A stretch of 64,000 bases of DNA from Panagrolaimus kolymaensis. Taxonomy: Eukaryota > Nematoda > Chromadorea > Rhabditida > Panagrolaimidae. Every line of letters begins with the position of its first letter. The first letter of the stretch is position 1. Positions 21,801 through 34,869 of the stretch are shown here, piece after piece. The stretch covers positions 1,116,001 to 1,180,000 of the forward strand of contig JAJQJQ010000004.1 of assembly GCA_028622995.1 (NCBI GenBank), read 5' to 3'. The notes under the pieces are model-generated. The model made no database searches and had not been told where the DNA came from. It worked only from the letters and a program-made list of their open reading frames with translations. Made by a program: the position numbers and the translations under genes.

Positions 21801-24800
21801 ATGTGTAAAAATAAAGCTGTCATGGATTGACATTCTGAAGCCACAGAAGCTAAAGAAAAATCCGACAAAAATGTTTGGAATAAAAAAATGTTGCAATCGC
21901 GCAATTCATTAATAATTTTGATTATGCTCTAACTAGAATGGTTGTGTAAAAATAAATCAGAAAAGGTTTGTAAATCTGAAGCCACAGAAGCTAAAGAAAA
22001 ATCCGACAAAAATGTTTGGAATAAAAAAATGTTGCAATCGCGCAATTCATTAATAATTTTGCCTATGCTCTAACTAGAGTGGTTGTGTAAAAATAAAGCT
22101 GTCATGGATTGACATTCTGAAGCCACAGAAGCTAAAGAAAAATCCGACAAAAATGTTTGGAATAAAAAAATGTTGCAATCGCGCAATTCATTAATAATTT
22201 TGCCTATGCTCTAACTATAATGGTTGTGTAAAAATAAAGCTGTCATGGATTGACATTCTGAAGCCACAGAAGCTAAAGAAAAATCCGACAAAAATGTTTG
22301 GAATAAAAAAATGTTGCAATCGCGCAATTCATTAATAATTTTGCCTATGCTCTAACTAGAGTGGTTGTGTAAAAATAAAGCTGTCATGGATTGACATTCT
22401 GAAGCCACAGAAGCTAAAGAAAAATCCGACAAAAATGTTTGGAATAAAAAAATGTTGCAATCGCGCAATTCATTAATAATTTTGCCTATGCTCTAACTAT
22501 AATGGTTGTGTAAAAATAAAGCTGTCATGGATTGACATTCTGAAGCCACAGAAGCTAAAGAAAAATCCGACAAAAATGTTTGGAATAAAAAAATGTTGCA
22601 TTCGCGCAATTCATTAATAATTTTGATTATGCTCTAACTAGAATGGTTGGGTAAAAATAAATCAGAAAAGGTCTGTAAATCTGAAGCCACAGAAGCTAAA
22701 GAAAAATCCGACAAAAATGTTTGGAATAAAAAAATGTTGCAATCGCGCAATTCATTAATAATTTTGATTATGCTCTAACTAGAATGGTTGTGTAAAAATA
22801 AAGCAGAAAAGGTTTGTAAATCTGAAGCCACAGAAGCTAAAGAAAAATCCGACAAAAATGTTTGGAATAAAAAAATGTTGCAATCGCGCAATTCATTAAT
22901 AATTTTGATTATGCTCTAACTAGAATGGTTGTGTAAAAATAAAGCAGAAAAGGTTTGTAAATCTGAAGCCACAGAAGCTAAAGAAAAATCCGACAAAAAT
23001 GTTTGGAATAAAAAAATGTTGCAATCGCGCAATTCATTAATAATTTTGCCTATGCTCTAACTATAATGGTTGTGTAAAAATAAAGCTGTCATGGATTGAC
23101 ATTCTGAAGCCACAGAAGCTAAAGAAAAATCCGACAAAAATGTTTGGAATAAAAAAATGTTGCATTCGCGCAATTCATTAATAATTTTGATTATGCTCTA
23201 ACTAGAATGGTTGGGTAAAAATAAATCAGAAAAGGTCTGTAAATCTGAAGCCACAGAAGCTAAAGAAAAATCCGACAAAAATGTTTGGAATAAAAAAATG
23301 TTGCAATCGCGCAATTCATTAATAATTTTGATTATGCTCTAACTAGAATGGTTGTGTAAAAATAAAGCAGAAAAGGTTTGTAAATCTGAAGCCACAGAAG
23401 CTAAAGAAAAATCCGACAAAAATGTTTGGAATAAAAAAATGTTGCAATCGCGCAATTCATTAATAATTTTGATTATGCTCTAACTAGAATGGTTGTGTAA
23501 AAATAAAGCAGAAAAGGTTTGTAAATCTGAAGCCACAGAAGCTAAAGAAAAATCCGACAAAAATATTTGGAATAAAAAAATGTTGCAATCGCGCAATTCA
23601 TTAATAATTTTGATTATGCTCTAACTAGAATGGTTGTGTAAAAATAAAGCAGAAAAGGTTTGTAAATCTGAAGCCACAGAAGCTAAAGAAAAATCAGACA
23701 AAAATATTTTGAATAAAAAAATGTTGCATTCAAGCAATTCATTAATATCTTTGCCTTTGCTCTAACTAGAATGGTTGTGTAAAAAAAAAGCAGTCATGGA
23801 TTGACATTCTGAAGCCACAGAAGCTAAAGAAAAATCCGACAAAAATGATTGGAATAAAAAAATGTTGCAATCGCGCAATTCATTAATAATTTTGATTATG
23901 CTCTAACTAGAATGGTTGTGTAAAAATAAATCAGAAAAGGTTTGTAAATCTGAAGCCACAGAAGCTAAAGAAAAATCCGACAAAAATGTTTGGAATAAAA
24001 AAATGTTGCAATCGCGCAATTCATTAATAATTTTGCCTATGCTCTAACTATAATGGTTGTGTAAAAATAAAGCTGTCATGGATTGACATTCTGAAGCCAC
24101 AGAAGCTAAAGAAAAATCCGACAAAAATGTTTGGAATAAAAAAATGTTGCAATCGCGCAATTCATTAATAATTTTGCCTATGCTCTAACTAGAGTGGTTG
24201 TGTAAAAATAAAGCTGTCATGGATTGACATTCTGAAGCCACAGAAGCTAAAGAAAAATCCGACAAAAATGTTTGGAATAAAAAAATGTTGCAATCGCGCA
24301 ATTCATTAATAATTTTGCCTATGCTCTAACTATAATGGTTGTGTAAAAATAAAGCTGTCATGGATTGACATTCTGAAGCCACAGAAGCTAAAGAAAAATC
24401 CGACAAAAATGTTTGGAATAAAAAAATGTTGCATTCGCGCAATTCATTAATAATTTTGATTATGCTCTAACTAGAATGGTTGGGTAAAAATAAATCAGAA
24501 AAGGTCTGTAAATCTGAAGCCACAGAAGCTAAAGAAAAATCCGACAAAAATGTTTGGAATAAAAAAATGTTGCAATCGCGCAATTCATTAATAATTTTGA
24601 TTATGCTCTAACTAGAATGGTTGTGTAAAAATAAAGCAGAAAAGGTTTGTAAATCTGAAGCCACAGAAGCTAAAGAAAAATCCGACAAAAATATTTGGAA
24701 TAAAAAAATGTTGCAATCGCGCAATTCATTAATAATTTTGATTATGCTCTAACTAGAATGGTTGGGTAAAAATAAATCAGAAAAGGTCTGTAAATCTGAA

Positions 24801-27522
24801 GCCACAGAAGCTAAAGAAAAATCCGACAAAAATGTTTGGAATAAAAAAATGTTGCAATCGCGCAATTCATTAATAATTTTGATTATGCTCTAACTAGAAT
24901 GGTTGTGTAAAAATAAAGCAGAAAAGGTTTGTAAATCTGAAGCCACAGAAGCTAAAGAAAAATCCGACAAAAATGTTTGGAATAAAAAAATGTTGCATTC
25001 GCGCAATTCATTAATAATTTTGATTATGCTCTAACTAGAATGGTTGTGTAAAAATAAAGCAGAAAAGGTATGTAAATCTGAAGCCACAGAAGCTAAAGAA
25101 AAATCCGACAAAAATGTTTGGAATAAAAAAATGTTGCAATCGCGCAATTCATTAATAATTTTGCCTATGCTCTAACTAGAATGGTTGTGTAAAAATAAAG
25201 CTGTCATGGATTGACATTCTGAAGCCACAGAAGCTAAAGAAAAATCCGACAAAAAAAATTTTGAATAAAAAAATGTTGCAATCGCGCAATTCATTAATAT
25301 CTTTGCCTATGCTCTAACTAGAATGGTTGTGTAAAAAAAAAGCAGTCATGGATTGACATTCTGAAGCCACAGAAGCTAAAGAAAAATCCGACAAAAATGA
25401 TTGGAATAAAAAAATGTTGCAATCGCGCAATTCATTAATAATTTTGCCTATGCTCTAACTAAAATGGTTGTGTAAAAATAAATCAGAAAAGGTTTGTAAA
25501 TCTGAAGCCACAGAAGCTAAAGAAAAATCAGACAAAAATATTTTGAATAAAAAAATGTTGCATTCAAGCAATTCATTAATATCTTTGCCTTTGCTCTAAC
25601 TAGAATGGTTGTGTAAAAAAAAAGCAGTCATGGATTGACATTCTGAAGCCACAGAAGCTAAAGAAAAATCCGACAAAAATGATTGGAATAAAAAAATGTT
25701 GCAATCGCGCAATTCATTAATAATTTTGCCTATGCTCTAACTAGAATGGTTGTGTAAAAAAAAAGCAGTCATGGATTGACATTCTGAAGCCACAGAAGCT
25801 AAAGAAAAATCCGACAAAAATGATTGGAATAAAAAAATGTTGCAATCGCGCAATTCATTAATAATTTTGCCTATGCTCTAACTAGAATGGTTGTGTAAAA
25901 ATAAATCAGAAAAGGTTTGTAAATCTGAAGCCACAGAAGCTAAAGAAAAATCAGACAAAAATATTTTGAATAAAAAAATGTTGCATTCAAGCAATTCATT
26001 AATAATTTTGCCTATGCTCTAACTAGAATGGTTGTGTAAAAAAAAAGCAGTCATGGATTGACATTCTGAAGCCACAGAAGCTAAAGAAAAATCCGACAAA
26101 AATGATTGGAATAAAAAAATGTTGCAATCGCGCAATTCATTAATAATTTTGCCTATGCTCTAACTATAATGGTTGTGTAAAAATAAAGCTGTCATGGATT
26201 GACATTCTGAAGCCACAGAAGCTAAAGAAAAATCCGACAAAAATGATTGGAATAAAAAAATGTTGCAATCGCGCAATTCATTAATAATTTTGCCTATGCT
26301 CTAACTAGAATGGTTGTGTAAAAAAAAAGCAGTCATGGATTGACATTCTGAAGCCACAGAAGCTAAAGAAAAATCCGACAAAAATGATTGGAATAAAAAA
26401 ATGTTGCAATCGCGCAATTCACTAATAATTTTGCCTATGCTCTAACTATAATGGTTGTGTAAAAATAAATCAGAAAAGGTTTGTAAATCTGAAGCCACAG
26501 AAGCTAAAGAAAAATCCGACAAAAATGTTTGGAATAAAAAAATGTTGCAATCGCGCAATTCATTAATAATTTTGATTATGCTCTAACTAGAATGGTTGTG
26601 TAAAAAAAAAGCAGTCATGGATTGACATTCTGAAGCCACAGAAGCTAAAGAAAAATCCGACAAAAATGATTGGAATAAAAAAATGTTGCAATCGCGCAAT
26701 TCATTAATAATTTTGCCTATGCTCTAACTAGAATGGTTGTGTAAAAAAAAAGCAGTCATGGATTGACATTCTGAAGCCACAGAAGCTAAAGAAAAATCCG
26801 ACAAAAATGTTTGGAATAAAAAAATGTTGCAATCGCGCAATTCATTAATAATTTTGATTATGCTCTAACTAGAATGGTTGTGTAAAAAAAAAGCAGTCAT
26901 GGATTGACATTCTGAAGCCACAGAAGCTAAAGAAAAATCCGACAAAAATGATTGGAATAAAAAAATGTTGCAATCGCGCAATTCATTAATAATTTTGATT
27001 ATGCTCTAAATAGAATGGTTGTGTAAAAATAAAGCAGAAAAGGTTTGTAAATCTGAAGCCACAGAAGCTAAAGAAAAATCCGACAAAAAAAATTTTGAAT
27101 AAAAAAATGTTGCAATCGCGCAATTCATTAATATCTTTGCCTTTGCTCTAACTAGAATGGTTGTGTAAAAATAAAGCAGAAAAGGTTTGTAAATCTGAAG
27201 TCACAGAAGCTAAAGAAAAATCAGACAAAAATATTTTGAATAAAAAATGTTGCAATCGCGCAATTCATTAATAATTTTGATTATGCTCTAACTAGAATGG
27301 CTGGAAAAAAATTCATCAGTAAAGGTTTGTAATTCTGAAGCCATAGAAGCTAAAGAATAATCCGACAAAAAAATTAGAATAAAAAATGTTGCAATCGCGC
27401 AATTCATTAATAATTTTGATTATGCTCTAACTAGAATGGTTGTGTAAAAATACAGCAGTCATGGATTGACATACTGAAGCCACAGAAGCTAAAGAAAAAA
27501 TTGACAAAAAATTTCTGAATAA
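15881..27522. repeat. Tandem satellite array, about 141-bp unit, roughly 80 copies
   Basis: Head-to-tail copies of one unit run without interruption. Successive CTGAAG anchors at 15913, 16054, 16196 and 16337 give periods of 141-142 bp. Core words are GAAGCCACAGAAGCTAAAG, AATCCGACAAAAA, AAAAAAATGTTGC, TTCATTAATA and GCTCTAACTA. Some units lose about 50 bp after CTGAAG and are 91 bp long (16337, 16569, 17225). A 25-bp slot alternates between two unrelated sequences, and other positions have two or three fixed variants. Units at the right edge (27,300-27,520) are more diverged, as expected at array margins. No open frame of note and no CRISPR-like spacers are present. All copies point the same way. 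Confidence 0.97.
15913..16800. repeat. 888-bp higher-order repeat, first copy
   Basis: The unit-length order 141-142-141-91-141-91-141 bp spans 888 bp. The next block starting at 16801 repeats the first five lengths and the same variant words before diverging near 17457. Confidence 0.85.
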
Positions 27523-27789
27523 AAACTTACAAAATTTTTATAAAAAAAAATTATTTCTTTGATCCATAGTCTTTTTTTGGTAACTAAAAATTTCCGACAG
27601 TCGTCCCCGCTTAATTTTTATGCATTGCAAAAGCAAATTTCACTAGTTCCTCATTCATTCATTTTTATGCTAATTTTTCCAATTTTTATAAACTTTTCCA
27701 TTAACGATTTCCATGTGATCCATTACAATCAAAATTATCAGGAAGTAAAGAGATTTTGTTTTACCTTCTTTATTATCGTTGTTTGAAAC
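27523..27789. other. Satellite edge to gene G spacer
   Basis: AT-rich sequence with no repeat unit and no convincing coding frame. The short plus-strand frame here lacks codon bias and splice context. Confidence 0.4.
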
Positions 27790-30700
27790 ATGACGAAGAA
27801 GAAGAATCGGAAGAACCCTAAGAATCATTTTTATTCTCATCGATTTCGATATGCTGGAAAGATGCAAAGTATTTTCTCTTCTTCTTAAACTATTTTTATA
27901 TTTTTTTTAGAACGTTATTATAGAAAAAAATTAGCTGATCAGCCACCATCGTCTCCACCACCTGAAAAGCCACCAAAGCCGACTCCAAAAGAACCAGGTA
28001 ATCTTTTTTTCATTTATATTAATTACTAAACTATTTTATTTTTTTTAGCTCCACCAACTCATCATTATAATATTCGAAGAGGTCGTGGTAAACCAGAAGG
28101 TATGTATTTTTTAATTCGCTACTTAAAATTAATTGGGGAACTTTAGTTAAGTAAACTCTCATTTGCTTATTTTGCCATAGGGCAGATATTTAAAAAAAAG
28201 ATATTTATTTATGACAAAAGTTTTAGTTTTACTTTTTTTGACAACTTAGTTAGTTTTTTTTGTTTAGTCATCTTCACTTCTTTTTCTTCTTTACCAAGAA
28301 AATGTATGGATAAAATAGCATAACTTTTTTTTTATGAATAAATGCTAGTGTTGTTTAATATAACTTTTTACAAATAAAAAATTTATTAGTCTTATTTTTC
28401 TCTATCTTTCTTTTTGATAGTCACGGTTAGATAGTCTGTTTTTTTGGAATGGTCTTTAAGGATTTACTTTAACTGAAAAAAAAATTATAACTATGATAGC
28501 TTTTTAACGTTCTTCTCTAAGTTTTACTTTGCCATTTTATTTTGAGACTATCTCTCTCTCTTTAAATTTACTCTTTTTGCTTTGAAATTTTAATCACTAC
28601 TGCAAAAAAAAATTTACAACTTTGTTTTTGTATCTTTCGGGGCAAATGATTGTGTTTATGACACATGTTTATTGCTACCATAACTTTATTTTTTGTTTGT
28701 TTTGCTAGATTACAACGTTGTTGTTTCACCATATCTTTTGACCAACAAAAAGTAAACAGTAATTGTATTTTTATTGGAGAACTGTAGCTTTATTTTTGAT
28801 GAATAACTGCAAATTTATTTTGTTTATTTTCAGATACAGAAAATCAACAAGTAGCGCCTCAAAGATCTCAAGTAAGTTATTTGTTTATTCACCTCTAACT
28901 TTCTCCCATATTTTCCACAATGTTTATCGAGCATAAATTTTTCTTTTTTAGGATGATTCAATTTACGACAATGCAGATGTTCAAGATTTCGATAATGGTG
29001 CTCCTATATCTCCTTCATATTTACCGCAGAATGTAAGTTTAATTTGAACCGTAAAAAATTCCAACATTGTCTTTTCAACGAAGAAAATTCGATACTAGTG
29101 AAAATTGTTTAATTTCTTATTTTGTTTTTCAGGAAAATTTAAGCAGCAATAATGATCATGAAGATAAAGAAGGTGAAGATATGGATACTTCAGGACCACC
29201 TCCAGATGAACAACAGCATAATGTAAGCTATATTTATAACATAAATTAAAAACTCAAATAATTAAAGATCTTAAAACATTTTTCTCATTAAAATTTGATG
29301 TAATTTGGTTTTTTAGGAAAATTCAAGCAGTAATGAAAAACTTTTAACTTTCACAGATCTTCTTAAAATACATCAAATTAGAAGACGACAATTTGTAAGT
29401 ATCTCTTTTTAACGCATTATTTTTGTTATAATTAAAACTAAAAACGAACTATATTAAACACACTTTTATAGAATGGTTATGGAGTCCCTTTCTGTATGAA
29501 TAATGATGTTCCTATGACTGAGGTAAGTTTTTTTTATTAATATTTTTGAATATCCAAATTTTAGTTCAATCATAATGAAAGCGAACTAAGTGATTATGGT
29601 GTCGAAGATTCTGCTCCGAGTTCTTGTATTTCAGAAGATGATAATTATGAATATGAAAATGTAAGTTGATTCTTAAAATTATCACATCACTTTTTTATAT
29701 TTTTTTTGTAGGTTAAAGAATATCCTGAAGTAGTGTACTCACGCGGCGAACCAACTTACAAAAAATTTAAGCAAGATTTTAGAAAAATGGCAGAATGTTT
29801 AAAAGAATATTGGTAAGTTGAAATCTCCCTTTTTATAAATTTATAATATTCTCAAGTGATTTTACCAGCTTATCATGGGCAAATATCAAGAAGATTATAA
29901 AGTAATGGTAAATACTTTAATTCAGTGTTATTTGGTCCACAATTTCTTAAGATTAATTGGAATGGATAAAACGAAATATAATTAAAACATTATTTTCTAA
30001 AGATTTTTAAATATAAAAATAAATTTTTTTTAGGCAACGCGTTAAATTATTGAATGAATCAAGATCAAAAATCATTAATGAACTAAATGGACAATTATCA
30101 AAATCAAGAAAACTCTCCGATGTCGACGCTTCTTATTTGAATAAAAGAATTGGATTAATTGAAAGAAACTTGAATGATTGCATTCCAGTTATTTCAAAAT
30201 TGAAAGCTGCTTTTATTCTTGATTCTGACAAAGTGGATGTGTTATATCAAGGTCACAAATTTTCAAAGATGCCAACTAATCCAAACATTTATTCCTGTTC
30301 ATATAATGGTAATACTAAAAATCCGACGTTTGGGTACTACGGGTGCTGCTGGGGTCGCATAATCCTTGATGAAAAGGGATTTCTTCAACCTGGTAGCTTC
30401 GTGACACATTATCATGGTAAAGTCAAAGAGGTAAGTCAATCATTTTCAAAAACGTATATATTTTTTTGAATTTTAGGGTTATAAAGTTCGGAATCTTGGT
30501 CCATCAAATGTTTATCCTGTAGAATTACATCGACTTACTACTGAAGGAATTAAAGCAGGAAAACGCTCTAAGTTAAATCACCTTATTGATAAAAAGTTCC
30601 AAGAAGCCATTGGATACAAGTTAGCTAATTTTTTGACAAATAAATATTTATAAAATGTTTATTTTAGTAAAGAAGTGAATCTTGTCACAACTCTCAAATA

Positions 30701-31134
30701 CTTAATCGACATACAAATGGAAAAGTTAAGATTATTATGTACTGCTCCTGAACTTGAAGAAAGTGGGTTTCAAAACATTTAGCATTTTCAAACAAACCAA
30801 CTTATGGCTTGCCAGGAGTATTATCTAATGATTCTACATTTTAGCGGAAAAAAATTATTTGTCATCTTACATTGAATGGATCGAACACTATCTTCAACAT
30901 GTTAGAATTGATATGATCCACTAATACATTTGCTGCAACTTTATCCAGTTTTTACCAATAGAAAGAAGTGCTGAAAGAAGATTATATTTGGAAAAAGGAC
31001 AAAAGTTAATTGATCGTGGAGTCGTGTTGGTTCAAAATATCGTTTGGTTGAGAAAAAACTTGGAAAATATGGTGAAAGAGATGCCGAATTATAACAAAAT
31101 TGTTAATACTATTATTTATGTTTTGTTTGAATAA
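27790..31134 (+). CDS. Gene G: 15-exon orphan protein
   Basis: Fifteen exons join in phase: 27790-27868, 27911-27997, 28049-28099, 28834-28871, 28952-29032, 29133-29222, 29317-29394, 29472-29522, 29565-29660, 29712-29812, 30034-30430, 30477-30619, 30668-30762, 30845-30900 and 30949-31134, for 542 residues. The N terminus is basic (MTKKKNRKNPKN), then Pro-rich (PPSSPPPEKPPKPTPKEP), then a 200-residue acidic, Asn/Ser-rich stretch made of many small exons. Residues about 275-540 are a globular, helix-rich part with FGYYGCCWGRIIL and a Glu/Arg-rich end. No family recognised, no signal peptide. The large central intron is 734 bp. Two near-identical exons beginning E-N-(L/S)-S-S-N suggest exon duplication. 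Confidence 0.75.
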
Positions 31135-31930
31135 GCTATAATGATGTTATATAAAGAAATAAAAAATTTTAACTTTATCCATTTCCTTTTCTTTTAGTTC
31201 ATTTTCTTTATTATCTTTTTCAATGAGCAGACTATCTAATTAACTACAACCAAAGCCAAATTATTTGTTGCTTTCAAAGAATTGAATTCACCAGGTATTA
31301 TAGCCGAGAAAAGGCATTGTAATCATCTTCACTCGCTAATTTTCATATACTCCCTTTAGGATTTGTCATCCTCGTTTTTATTGCTTAAGCTTTTTTTAAA
31401 CATATTTTATTTCTGCGATTTTGAAATCCCATTAAAAACAATTTCTATCTAGGATTGTCACGTGAAATTTCCCGAATAATTTTTATCTCAAGATTTTACC
31501 GAAACTTTTTTATGGTACAATTCAACACAAAAATATGCTTTTCATAGTATTATAAAATTAAAACCAATAAAACGGTCAAAATTTGGCTCCTTAAATGATT
31601 TAAACATAGCTTTTATACATAATTTGTTTTAAAAAATAACTTTCAAAAAAGGAAATTTTTTTCCACAAAACCATAACCGGGAAATTTCGGAAAAAAATTT
31701 CCTCATTTTCGATTTCCCGGGAAATATGACAACACTATTTTTATCCATTCATTGACTTTTTTTCAGGTTTGAAACTTTAAGGAACTTTTATTTCCTCTTG
31801 GTCTCAATCATATGGTTTTTGCTGAATTCAAATGTATGTTTTATTATCAAATATTTGTTTGTTTCCATAATTGGTAACAATATTGTTAAATTTTCAGAGA
31901 ACATCCAAGCCGCCAAAATCGTCTCCTAAC
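31135..31930. other. Intergenic region with kinase trans-splice acceptor
   Basis: About 800 bp of AT-rich sequence follows gene G. The only supported element is TTTTCAG at 31891-31897, a lone acceptor 33 nt before the kinase ATG, which fits spliced-leader addition. Confidence 0.5.
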
Positions 31931-34478
31931 ATGGATAGTCTGGATCCAAATGTTTTTACATTTTATAAAAATAAAAAGAAAGAAAAATGGTGGAGTGTCA
32001 TAGTACCTTTCAAGAATACTGATGATAATGGGTAAGCGATATTTTTTGGAACTTTATTTAAAATAAACTATGGCTCAAATGAACTTAATTGATTTTTCTT
32101 TTAATAAAAACAAAATCGTTTCATAATTATTAAATTTAAATTTTTTTTAGAAATTTATTTAAACTGGGTCATATGAAAATTTCTAAAAACCTTTTTTACC
32201 TAAGAAAAAAATAACGTTTTAACAACGAATTTAAGAATGTATTCAGTTAATTGCATATTTAAAATAAAACAGCTTCTTTTTTAAAACCACAAAATTTAAA
32301 GGGCTTGCTATTTTGGACCTTTCACCGTCCTTCTCATCTTTGAGGTGATTTACACCATAGATTTTTTTTGCGAAAAAATTTACTTTTTTGTTAATTTTCC
32401 CTTTAATTTTTGTCCTTTTTTAATTAATTTCCTAGTAATTTTCATTGTGTTTTCGTCATTTCGTTCGCGCTCGGAAATGATTCATGGGAAAATTGCAAAG
32501 AAAATGAAAAAATTAGCGTAACTGTAAATGGAATTGCCAAGGAAGCTTTTCCGTTTGCATTGCATGAAATTGAAGCGGTACTGAGCGGTGGTTAACTTTG
32601 AGGAGCATTAAATAATTGGGGATCTTGAAAAGGGTTTTATAGGATCTAAATTGATGGATGCTGTGACATCATTAACAATTGATGTGTATGCTAAGGAATT
32701 GTTATGGGCAATTTATTATAAGTTTAGAGGACATTAAAGAAGTAAATAAGCATGTGATGTTGCAGAGATAGCGATCTTACCTTCCAGACTAAGGATCAAA
32801 TAATTAATAACAGAATTTTCGTAATAATTTTCATAAAACAAGCTTCATGGCGGACCGAAGGTCCGCGTAGCGTCTAGTACATTATTAATTTTGATTATGT
32901 AGTTTTCGGCACTACAGTTTTAAAAGTTTGACAATTTTGAAAAAAACTTGCACCTAGTTTTTTTTTAATTGGTGACACACACATATACATAAACGGGTGT
33001 TTTTACGAAATTTTTGAAAATAAAATTTCTTTTTTTTGTTGCTCGCCTTATATGCATGCAATAATAAAAACTGCGCTAAGTATCAAACGAGACAATTACA
33101 CCGGATTTGCTTTTTTGGTTTTCGGAATTTTAAAAAGCTCTTGATTATAATTTTATTTATTATATCTATTTTAGTATTGCCGTTGAAAAAACATGTGAAC
33201 TTTTTATGAAAAAAATCAAAAAGGAGTCAATATGCATTGGAGCTGGCTCATTTGGTCAAGCATGGATTGTTAAACTGGATGGGAAACAAAAAGAATACGT
33301 TCAAAAAATTTATTTGAATATGGAAGATACAGAAGAAATAATATATGAAATCAATACTTTGACAAGTTGTGATGGTGAATATATCCCCAAATTGATATAC
33401 AGTGGATGGCTCTATGAAGAAAAAAGTGTAAATGAAAAAAAAATTAAAAAAGAAAAATGGTGTACGATAATGGAATATTTCAATGGTGGAACTTTATTGA
33501 ATTTTATTATGAAAGGTGCAAAAATTACTCCTGATGGAGCAAAATTTATTGCTTTTGAACTTGCGCTTGCTCTAGAATATTTGCATGGTAAGAAATATAC
33601 TCATGGGTAAGATTTATAAATATTGTTTAAATAAAAGTTATAAATATATTTTTAGTGATCTCAAGGCGGATAATATTGTATTAACGGATAATGGTAATGT
33701 TCGTCTTATCGATTTTGGCAAATCTCGTTTTATTGATAAGGAGTTGTTCGAATTGCCTCTTCAAGTTAGGTTCTATATGGCTCCAGAAGTATATAGAAAA
33801 GATGAGCCTGGAGTAGCTTCTGATCGATGGTCTTATGCTGTTATTCTTTGCCTGTTGATTCAAGGAGGATTTCCTTTCGGTCGAGATTGCCAAAATGATG
33901 AAGAAGTTTACAATGAAACAATCAACGAAAAACCAAAATTGAATAAAATAAATGATGTGAATGCTAAAGATCTTATAACAAAACTTCTAAATCCTGATCC
34001 TGTTCAACGTTACTCTGAAATTACCAAACATGCTTACTTCAAAGGTCTTAAAAAAGACGATGATCCTCCATTCAAGCCTGGAGTTTTGAATTTAAAACAT
34101 ATCAATGTTCGAAAAGATGAAGTGGACTCTACATCATTTAGTTATAATATTGTGGAACTTATGCAAGGAGCTCTTAAGATACCGACAATTTCTTACTTTG
34201 AATCAATAGAGAAATCAACAATAAGTAATAAAGAAACCAAAAATCTTCCGAATCATGTCAAGTCTAAGAAACTATTAAATGTTAAAGAAACGAATATTCA
34301 AGTGAAAGATGCAAAATTAACAAAATCAAATGGTGTGGAAGAAGTAAGAAAACCAGAAGCTGTTGATGTACCAGCAAATGGAAAAGCAACAAACAAAAAA
34401 GGTGGTGAAAAAGCAAAAAAACGAAAAGTTGTTGGAAATGGAAACAACAAAAAGCAAGCAAAAAATGGAAAAAAATAA
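31931..34478 (+). CDS. Serine/threonine protein kinase with HGD catalytic loop
   Basis: Three exons (31931-32031, 33175-33606, 33656-34478) give 451 residues. The kinase domain spans about residues 45-315. The glycine loop is GAGSFGQAW, the VAIK-type lysine is probably the K of YVQKIYL, the catalytic loop is HGDLKADN, the metal motif is DFGKS, and the activation segment ends in MAPEVY with a D-R-W-S helix-F motif. The arginine of the usual HRD is glycine, so it is a non-RD-type kinase, and activation-loop phosphorylation may not be needed. Catalytic Asp and Asn are kept, so activity is likely. The Lys-rich tail (KKGGEKAKKRKVV) could direct it to the nucleus. It resembles nematode-expanded kinases; subfamily uncertain. 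The first intron is 1143 bp and holds foreign-looking sequence. Confidence 0.88.
32290..32878. mobile_element. Possible non-autonomous Helitron-like fragment in kinase intron 1
   Basis: A GC-rich hairpin GCGGACC-GAA-GGTCCGC at 32851-32867 is followed after 7 nt by CTAG and then T. Hairpin plus CTRR plus T is the known 3' signature of Helitrons. The preceding 500 bp are less AT-rich than the rest of the intron. The 5' end (TC after A) was not located, so the left limit is a guess. Confidence 0.4.
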
Positions 34479-34584
34479 GCTTAATGAATCTTGCTGTTAA
34501 TTTGTATTAAGGTTTGCTTTAATTTCCGTTTCTTTTTTTTCATATGATCTATGTTTATTTATATTGATAAGGTTGATTTTTCGA

Positions 34585-34869
34585 TTTATGGCCAAAACAA
34601 CTACCGTTTATCAAAATTTAACCTCAAAAAAATTTAGAATATTTTTAATAATGTTTCACTTTTTAGTTATGTCTCAAACATAGTCTTTCATCTCAAACTG
34701 CTATTATTACTTCCTACAATTGCTGGTGTAATTTCGTTAATTTCATATTTTTTACTGTAAGTTTTTGTTTTGATGCTTTATTTCATAAAATAATTATTTT
34801 TGTTTTTAGCACAGCTGCATCAACTTTTATTGCTATTAGAATTTGTGATTGGTTGTTTCTTCAATTTTA
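34585..34869 (+). CDS. Possible small hydrophobic protein
   Basis: A strongly hydrophobic frame (LLLLLPTIAGVISLISYFLL) reads to a donor GTAAGT near 34757 and continues in phase after TTTTTAG near 34809 as TAASTFIAIRICDWLFLQF with a stop. Two membrane helices are likely. I could not settle the start: an ATG at 34588 reads a different frame into a stop near 34682, and a lone TTTTTAG acceptor lies just upstream of the hydrophobic frame. Confidence 0.3.

Noticed and set aside
15881..27522. CRISPR array
   Set aside because: Units are contiguous 141-bp copies with no unique spacers, in a eukaryotic genome.
27559..27786. 75-codon plus-strand frame after the satellite
   Set aside because: No codon bias, no splice or family support; AT-rich chance frame.
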